DNA of 64,000 nt from Defluviitaleaceae bacterium (GTDB lineage Bacteria; Bacillota; Clostridia; Lachnospirales; WQUN01), in assembly GCA_009777845.1 (NCBI GenBank), contig WRLD01000004.1:55911-119910 (forward strand), in the 5' to 3' direction. Each line of letters opens with the position of its first letter. Within the stretch, counting starts at the first letter, position 1. Position numbers and translations under genes: made by a program. This document shows, one piece after another, positions 58,952 to 64,000 of the stretch. The notes below the pieces were generated by a model, which was given only the letters and a program-made list of their open reading frames with translations, was not told the DNA's origin and searched no databases.

Positions 58952-60004
58952 ATGACGGCATACCTCGCTTTAGAAAACGGCTTGGTATTTGCGGGTGCTT
59001 CCTTTGGTTCACAAAAGGAGGCTACTGGAGAGGTTGTTTTTGCCACAGGCATGACTGGGTATCTGGAAACATTAACCGACCCAAGCTACTACGGGCAAAT
59101 AATTTTGCAGACCTTTCCGTTAATCGGCAACTACGGCGTTATTCCCGAGGATTTTGAAAGCCCTGCCATAGGGGCAAGAGCCTATATTGTAAAAGAACCG
59201 TGTCAAGCCCCCTCCAATTTTAGAAGCGATGGGATAATTGACACTTTTTTGTGTAAGCATGGCATAACAGGCTTGTGCGGTATAGATACGCGCGCATTGA
59301 CAAAAATTATTCGCAACCACGGCGTAATGAACGGCAGAATAACCCTTACGCCGCCTACGGAAGCCGATTTTGCTCTCGCGAAAAGCCATTCGCTCAGTGA
59401 CGTAATAGCCGCCGTTTCTTGCCGCGCCGTCACAAAAACAAGCGAGGGTACGTACCGCATAGCCCTATTGGACTTCGGCGCGAAGCGCGGCATAACCACC
59501 GAGCTAAAAAAGCGCGATTGCGAAATATGGACGTTGCCGTTTGACACCCCTGCCGCCGAAATAGCAAAGCTCAAACCGCACGGCATAATGCTGTCCAACG
59601 GGCCGGGCGACCCGTCCGCGCCCGAGAACGCGCCGATTGTAAGAACACTAAAGGCGTTATACGACATGGGTATTCCTATTTTTGGCATTTGTCTGGGGCA
59701 TCAATTGCTTGCGCTCGCTATGGGACATAAGACAATGAAGCTAAAATTCGGGCATCGAGGAGCAAACCAACCAGTAAAGGAAGCAAGCACAGGGCGAGTG
59801 TTTATAACTAGCCAAAACCACGGCTACGCCGTAATCGCGAAAAATAGCTCTTTCATAAACGTAAATGACGGCACTTGCGAGGGGCTAGACTACGGCGGCT
59901 CGTTTTCCGTGCAGTTTCACCCAGAGGCGAGGGGCGGCCCGCTAGATACAGGCTTTTTGTTTGACAGATTCATGGAAAGGGTGAGCATTTATGCCAAGGG
60001 ATAA
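58952..60004 (+). CDS. carA: Carbamoyl-phosphate synthase small subunit
   Basis: 350 residues. Supplies ammonia from glutamine to CarB. N-terminal domain ALENGLVFAGASFGSQKEATGEVVFATGMTGYLETLTDPSYYGQI; class I amidotransferase with SNGPGDPS, nucleophile Cys in FGICLGHQLLA, and FITSQNHGYAV, VQFHPEA. AAAGGAG precedes the ATG. The carB start lies 14 bases inside the end of carA. Confidence 0.96.
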   Translation: MTAYLALENGLVFAGASFGSQKEATGEVVFATGMTGYLETLTDPSYYGQIILQTFPLIGNYGVIPEDFESPAIGARAYIVKEPCQAPSNFRSDGIIDTFLCKHGITGLCGIDTRALTKIIRNHGVMNGRITLTPPTEADFALAKSHSLSDVIAAVSCRAVTKTSEGTYRIALLDFGAKRGITTELKKRDCEIWTLPFDTPAAEIAKLKPHGIMLSNGPGDPSAPENAPIVRTLKALYDMGIPIFGICLGHQLLALAMGHKTMKLKFGHRGANQPVKEASTGRVFITSQNHGYAVIAKNSSFINVNDGTCEGLDYGGSFSVQFHPEARGGPLDTGFLFDRFMERVSIYAKG

Positions 60005-63000
60005 GGCTATAAAAAAGGTACTAGTCATAGGCTCGGGGCCGATTGTAATCGGACAGGCGGCGGAGTTTGACTACGCTGGTACACAGGCGTGCCGCGTGCT
60101 TCGTGAGGACGGTATCAAGATTGTGCTTGTCAATTCCAACCCTGCGACCATTATGACGGATAAAAACATCGCCGACAGTATTTATATCGAGCCGCTTACA
60201 CTCACCACAATTAAGCGAATTATAGAAAAGGAACGCCCAGACAGCATATTGTCGGGGCTAGGTGGACAAACAGGGCTTACGCTATGTATGCAGCTCGCAC
60301 ACGAGGGCTTTTTGGAAAAAAACGGCGTGCGCTTGCTTGGTTCTTCCCCCGAAGCAATCGACAAATCCGAGGACAGGCAAATATTCAAGGAAACAATGAT
60401 GAGCATAGGTCAGCCAGTTATCCCCTCTGTGATTGCAAACGACGTACAAACAGCGGTAGACTTCGCAAACGAAACAGGCTACCCCATAATCGTACGCCCT
60501 GCATTTACCCTAGGCGGCAGCGGCGGTGGAATCGCCAAGGACGAAGCCGCGCTTAGGGATATTGCGGAAAATGGCTTGGCACTTTCGCCCATAAGCCAAA
60601 TTTTGGCGGAAAAATCTATAGCAGGCTGGAAAGAAATCGAGTTCGAGGTAATGCGTGACCGCGCAGGCAACGCAATAATCGTCTGCTCCATGGAAAACTT
60701 CGACCCAGTAGGCGTGCATACAGGCGACAGTATCGTAATCGCGCCTACGGTTACGCTTGCGGACAAGGAATACCAAATGCTGCGTTCCGCTTCTCTCGCT
60801 ATTATTCAAGCGTTGGGCGTAGAGGGCGGTTGCAACTGTCAGCTTGCCTTGCACCCGCACAGCTTTGAATACGCTGTTATTGAAGTAAATCCGCGTGTGT
60901 CGCGTTCCTCGGCTTTGGCGAGCAAGGCGACTGGCTACCCGATAGCCAAGGTAGCGACAAAAATCGCAATCGGTTACACACTGGACGAAATACCGAACGC
61001 CGTCACTGGCACGACCTTTGCCGCCTTCGAGCCGAGCCTTGATTATGTGGCGGTTAAGCTGCCCAAGTGGCCGTTCGACAAATTTGTGTACGCGCAAAAA
61101 GAGCTAGGCACACAAATGAAGGCCACAGGCGAGGTAATGGCGATTTCCGACACGTTCGAGAGCGCGATTTTGAAAGCCGTACGAGGCGCGGAGCTTGGCT
61201 TGGACGGGCTTGATTTGCCGCGCCTTTCGGACAAAACAGATGCGCAAATATGCGAGCTGCTTAACACCGTGACCGACCAACGCTTGTTTGTGCTATACGA
61301 AGCAATAAAGCGCGGCGTAAGCATAGACGATTTGCATATTATTACCAAGGTAGACCGCTGGTTTTTGTCGGGGCTTTATAATATCAAGGCGGCTTCTGTT
61401 CGGAGGTTTCCGCGCCTTGACGGCACAGCGAAGCAACTAATTTATAAAATGGTAGACACCTGCGGCGGCGAGTTTGAGGCGCAAACTCCGTACTTTTATT
61501 CTATCGAAAACGGCACAGAAAACGAGGCGCTTCCATTCATACAACGAAGCAACAAACCGCGTATTATCGTGCTTGGAAGCGGCCCGATTCGCATAGGGCA
61601 GGGCATAGAGTTTGACTATGCTTGCGTGCATTGCGTGTGGACTTTACGGAGCATAGGCTACGAGGTTATTGTAATCAACAACAACCCCGAAACGGTGTCC
61701 ACGGACTTTGATACCGCAGACAGGCTATATTTTGAGCCGTTGTGCTTGGATGATGTAATGAGCATTGTGGACATAGAAAAGCCCGTCGGCGTAATCGCTT
61801 CGTTCGGCGGCGGTACGGCAATCAAGCTCGCCAACAAGCTACACGAGCGCGGCGTAAAAATAATCGGTACGTCCGCGGATAGCATAGATATTTGTGAGAA
61901 TCGAGAGCGTTTCGACAGCCTTTTGGAACAGCTTGGCATTAAACGCCCAAGGGGCTTTAGCGTAACCACGGAAGCCGAAGCGCTTTCCGCGGCGGAAAGG
62001 CTTGGCTTTCCTGTGCTTATGCGGCCGTCCTATGTTCTCGGCGGCCAAAACATGATTATTGCGTTTTCCGCAGAGGATATACGCGAATACATGAAGATTA
62101 TTTTACGCCAAAGGCAAGAAAACCCTGTACTGATTGACAAATATTTGGAAGGGCGCGAGATAGAGGTAGACGCGATTTGTGACGGTACGGACGTGCTGAT
62201 TCCCGGCATAATGGAGCATATAGAACGAACTGGCATACACTCGGGCGATAGCATAGCCGTCTACCCTGCGGCGAATATAAACGCCGAGATGACGGCGAGC
62301 ATTTTCACAATCACGGAAAAAATCTGCAAGGCGCTGGACACCCGCGGGCTTATAAATATTCAGTACGTGCTTTTTGACGGTGAGGTGTATGTTATAGAAG
62401 TAAACCCCCGCGCTTCGCGTACAGTGCCGTATATAAGCAAGGTGACAGGCGTGCCTATGTGCGAGCTTGCCACCAAGGTCAGCTTGGGCGAGAGTCTGCG
62501 CGGCTTGGGCTATTCTAGCGGAATAGCAAAAATACCACCGTATGTAGCGGTGAAAGTGCCTGTGTTTTCTTTCGAGAAGCTAGCAGGGCTAGACACGCAC
62601 CTTGGCCCTGAAATGAAATCCACTGGCGAGGTCTTGGGCATAGGCAGAAACCTAGACGAAGCCTTGTACAAGGGGCTTGTCGCGGCAGGGTATAAAATAG
62701 AATTGCCATGTAGTTCAAAGGGCGCAGGCGTTTTTTTGACCGTGCGCGACAGCGACAAGGCGGAAATCGGCGACATCGCGGCAAAATTCGCGCAGCTTGG
62801 CTTTTCGCTGTACGCCACAAGGGGAACGGCGCGGCTCCTCGAAAGCAGGGGATTCAGCGTAACCGCAGTAGAAAAAATATATAAATGCGCCGAAAATAAT
62901 ACCGCTACCCTGTTAGAGAGTGGTAAAATCAACTATATTATTTCCACGTCCGAGAGAGGGCGCGACCCTGCCTTTGATGATGTGAAAATCCGCAGAAAAG

Positions 63001-63125
63001 CCTGTACGCTAGGCATACCGTGCTTAACGTCTATTGATACGGCCACGGCGTTAGTTAGTAGCTTGCTGTCGGGGTATGGGGAGGATAATACGGAGCTGGT
63101 GGATATTGCAGGGTTGTGTAATTAA
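59991..63125 (+). CDS. carB: Carbamoyl-phosphate synthase large subunit
   Basis: 1044 residues with the internal duplication of two ATP-grasp halves. First half: VLVIGSGPIVIGQAAEFDYAGTQACR, RPAFTLGGSGGGIA, VEGGCNCQLALHP, EVNPRVSRSSALASKATGYP. Second half: IIVLGSGPIRIGQGIEFDYACVH, RPSYVLGGQNM, EVNPRASRTVPYISKVTG. The C-terminal MGS-like domain (about 925-1040, FSLYATRGTARLL) is the regulatory region in other species. Slightly shorter than the usual 1060-1075. It provides carbamoyl phosphate for arginine and pyrimidines. Confidence 0.96.
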   Translation: MPRDKAIKKVLVIGSGPIVIGQAAEFDYAGTQACRVLREDGIKIVLVNSNPATIMTDKNIADSIYIEPLTLTTIKRIIEKERPDSILSGLGGQTGLTLCMQLAHEGFLEKNGVRLLGSSPEAIDKSEDRQIFKETMMSIGQPVIPSVIANDVQTAVDFANETGYPIIVRPAFTLGGSGGGIAKDEAALRDIAENGLALSPISQILAEKSIAGWKEIEFEVMRDRAGNAIIVCSMENFDPVGVHTGDSIVIAPTVTLADKEYQMLRSASLAIIQALGVEGGCNCQLALHPHSFEYAVIEVNPRVSRSSALASKATGYPIAKVATKIAIGYTLDEIPNAVTGTTFAAFEPSLDYVAVKLPKWPFDKFVYAQKELGTQMKATGEVMAISDTFESAILKAVRGAELGLDGLDLPRLSDKTDAQICELLNTVTDQRLFVLYEAIKRGVSIDDLHIITKVDRWFLSGLYNIKAASVRRFPRLDGTAKQLIYKMVDTCGGEFEAQTPYFYSIENGTENEALPFIQRSNKPRIIVLGSGPIRIGQGIEFDYACVHCVWTLRSIGYEVIVINNNPETVSTDFDTADRLYFEPLCLDDVMSIVDIEKPVGVIASFGGGTAIKLANKLHERGVKIIGTSADSIDICENRERFDSLLEQLGIKRPRGFSVTTEAEALSAAERLGFPVLMRPSYVLGGQNMIIAFSAEDIREYMKIILRQRQENPVLIDKYLEGREIEVDAICDGTDVLIPGIMEHIERTGIHSGDSIAVYPAANINAEMTASIFTITEKICKALDTRGLINIQYVLFDGEVYVIEVNPRASRTVPYISKVTGVPMCELATKVSLGESLRGLGYSSGIAKIPPYVAVKVPVFSFEKLAGLDTHLGPEMKSTGEVLGIGRNLDEALYKGLVAAGYKIELPCSSKGAGVFLTVRDSDKAEIGDIAAKFAQLGFSLYATRGTARLLESRGFSVTAVEKIYKCAENNTATLLESGKINYIISTSERGRDPAFDDVKIRRKACTLGIPCLTSIDTATALVSSLLSGYGEDNTELVDIAGLCN

Positions 63126-63143
63126 AAGGAAAGGTACTGAGCC

Positions 63144-63995
63144 ATGCTAAACAACATTCGAGTAATAACGCCTAACGACATAACCTCGGCAGTCGCTAGA
63201 CTGTGCATAGAATCCGCCGTATACGTAAACAACGACATACGGCGCGCCCTATCGGAGGCAAAAACGCACGAAGCCTCACCGCTTGCCATTCACGCGCTAG
63301 ACCAGTTACTGGAAAACGCCAAAATAGCCGAGCGCGAGGGCTTGCCTATTTGCCAAGACACAGGAATGGCGGTCGTTTTTGTGAAAATCGGCTCGCATGT
63401 AATAGTGGACGGCGACATAAACGAGGCGATTAACGAGGGCGTACGACAGGGCTATCGCGAGGGCTATTGCCGAAACAGCGTTGTTGCAGACCCGTTGGAA
63501 CGCAAAAACACCAACGACAACACGCCTGCCGTTATCCACTACGAGCTAACAGCAGGTACGGAGCTTTGCATTACGGTAACGCTAAAGGGCTTCGGCAGTG
63601 AAAACATGAGCGGTATACGTATGCTTAATCCGTCTGACGGACTGCCTGCCATAACCAACTATATCGTGGACACGGTACGCAGAGCAGGAAGCAACCCCTG
63701 TCCGCCGATTATCGTAGGCGTGGGCATAGGCGGCACTATGGAAAAGGCGGCGTTGTTAGCCAAGCAAGCCCTTTTGCGTGAAATAGGTAGCTCGCACCCC
63801 TCCGCCTTTTGGGCGGAAGCGGAAAAAAATATACTGGCGCGAATCAATCAGCTTAATATCGGGGCGGCAGGCTTTGGCGGCGCGGTCACGGCGTTGGGCG
63901 TAAATATATTGACCTATCCTACGCATATAGCAGGCCTGCCTGTGGCGGTAAATATCGGCTGTCACGCCACAAGGCACAGAACGGCGGGGTTATGA
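63144..63995 (+). CDS. Fumarate hydratase class I, alpha subunit
   Basis: 283 residues. The N-terminal iron-sulfur domain of the two-subunit class I fumarase/L-tartrate dehydratase family. Cluster cysteines probably include those in [13 protein letters not shown] and [30 protein letters not shown] is the typical GGT motif. AGGAAAGG precedes the ATG. The beta subunit would be expected just beyond the window edge. Fumarate is the by-product of the purB reaction encoded in the same run. Fumarase versus tartrate dehydratase cannot be decided from this subunit alone. Confidence 0.9.
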   Translation: MLNNIRVITPNDITSAVARLCIESAVYVNNDIRRALSEAKTHEASPLAIHALDQLLENAKIAEREGLPICQDTGMAVVFVKIGSHVIVDGDINEAINEGVRQGYREGYCRNSVVADPLERKNTNDNTPAVIHYELTAGTELCITVTLKGFGSENMSGIRMLNPSDGLPAITNYIVDTVRRAGSNPCPPIIVGVGIGGTMEKAALLAKQALLREIGSSHPSAFWAEAEKNILARINQLNIGAAGFGGAVTALGVNILTYPTHIAGLPVAVNIGCHATRHRTAGL

Positions 63996-64000
63996 TGGGG

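Noticed and set aside
60510..61097. Minus-strand frame of 195 codons within carB
   Set aside because: Antisense shadow of a highly conserved gene.

Overview
The window looks like a chromosomal segment of an endospore-forming, anaerobic clostridial Firmicute. The evidence is the origin-proximal order rpmH-rnpA-yidD-yidC-jag-mnmE, the sporulation genes spoIIID, spoIIAA-spoIIAB-sigF, spoVS and sigG, the Firmicutes order yicC-remA-gmk-rpoZ-priA-def-fmt, frequent GTG and TTG starts with strong AGGAGG-type ribosome binding sites, and a ferredoxin-linked, split-subunit glutamate synthase. Cohesin- and dockerin-like segments and many copper-amine-oxidase-N ('stalk') domains point to an elaborate cell surface. 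I cannot place the genus.

Layout. 0-5 kb (+): ribosomal/origin operon, a 40-residue metallothionein-like peptide and spoIIID. 5-7 kb: a candidate Panacea-type toxin-antitoxin pair lying between two copies of the spoIIID 3' end, followed by a nest of small repeats. 7-23 kb (-): a nucleotidyltransferase-like gene, membrane proteins, mltG, an ABC-F ATPase, surface and protease genes, then a signalling block (CHASE2 cyclase, HD-GYP, MBL hydrolase, FecR protein, SLH/NHL protein). 23-28 kb: PH-domain protein, DinJ/YafQ pair, spoIIA operon and repeats. 28-39.8 kb (+): a DacF-like pseudoenzyme, then the yicC...fmt housekeeping run, interrupted by two exported-protein genes between yicC and remA. 39.8-44.2 kb: two paralogous surface-protein genes (-) divergent from a small serine recombinase (+). 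A promoter flanked by two inverted 28-bp sites lies between them, which is a candidate phase-variation switch. 44-47.5 kb (-): hflX, spoVS, sigG. 47.6-64 kb (+): glutamate synthase genes interleaved with purC-purB-purA and purF, then carA-carB and a fumarase alpha subunit, so glutamine/glutamate production sits beside its purine and carbamoyl-phosphate consumers.

The most unusual property is the density and behaviour of short palindromic repeats. I separate five families: A (about 75 bp, GGGGCGTTGCCCC end), B (about 111 bp, TAGGGGACGG ends), C (57 bp), D (arrays of GGATTT words) and E (about 160 bp with long inverted termini). C inserts cleanly into B (111 + 57 = 168 bp). Two tandem C copies form the first 40 codons of priA. 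A-family sequence lies in frame inside mnmE. These resemble, by analogy only, the protein-coding palindromic elements of Rickettsia. No rRNA, tRNA or CRISPR array was recognised.
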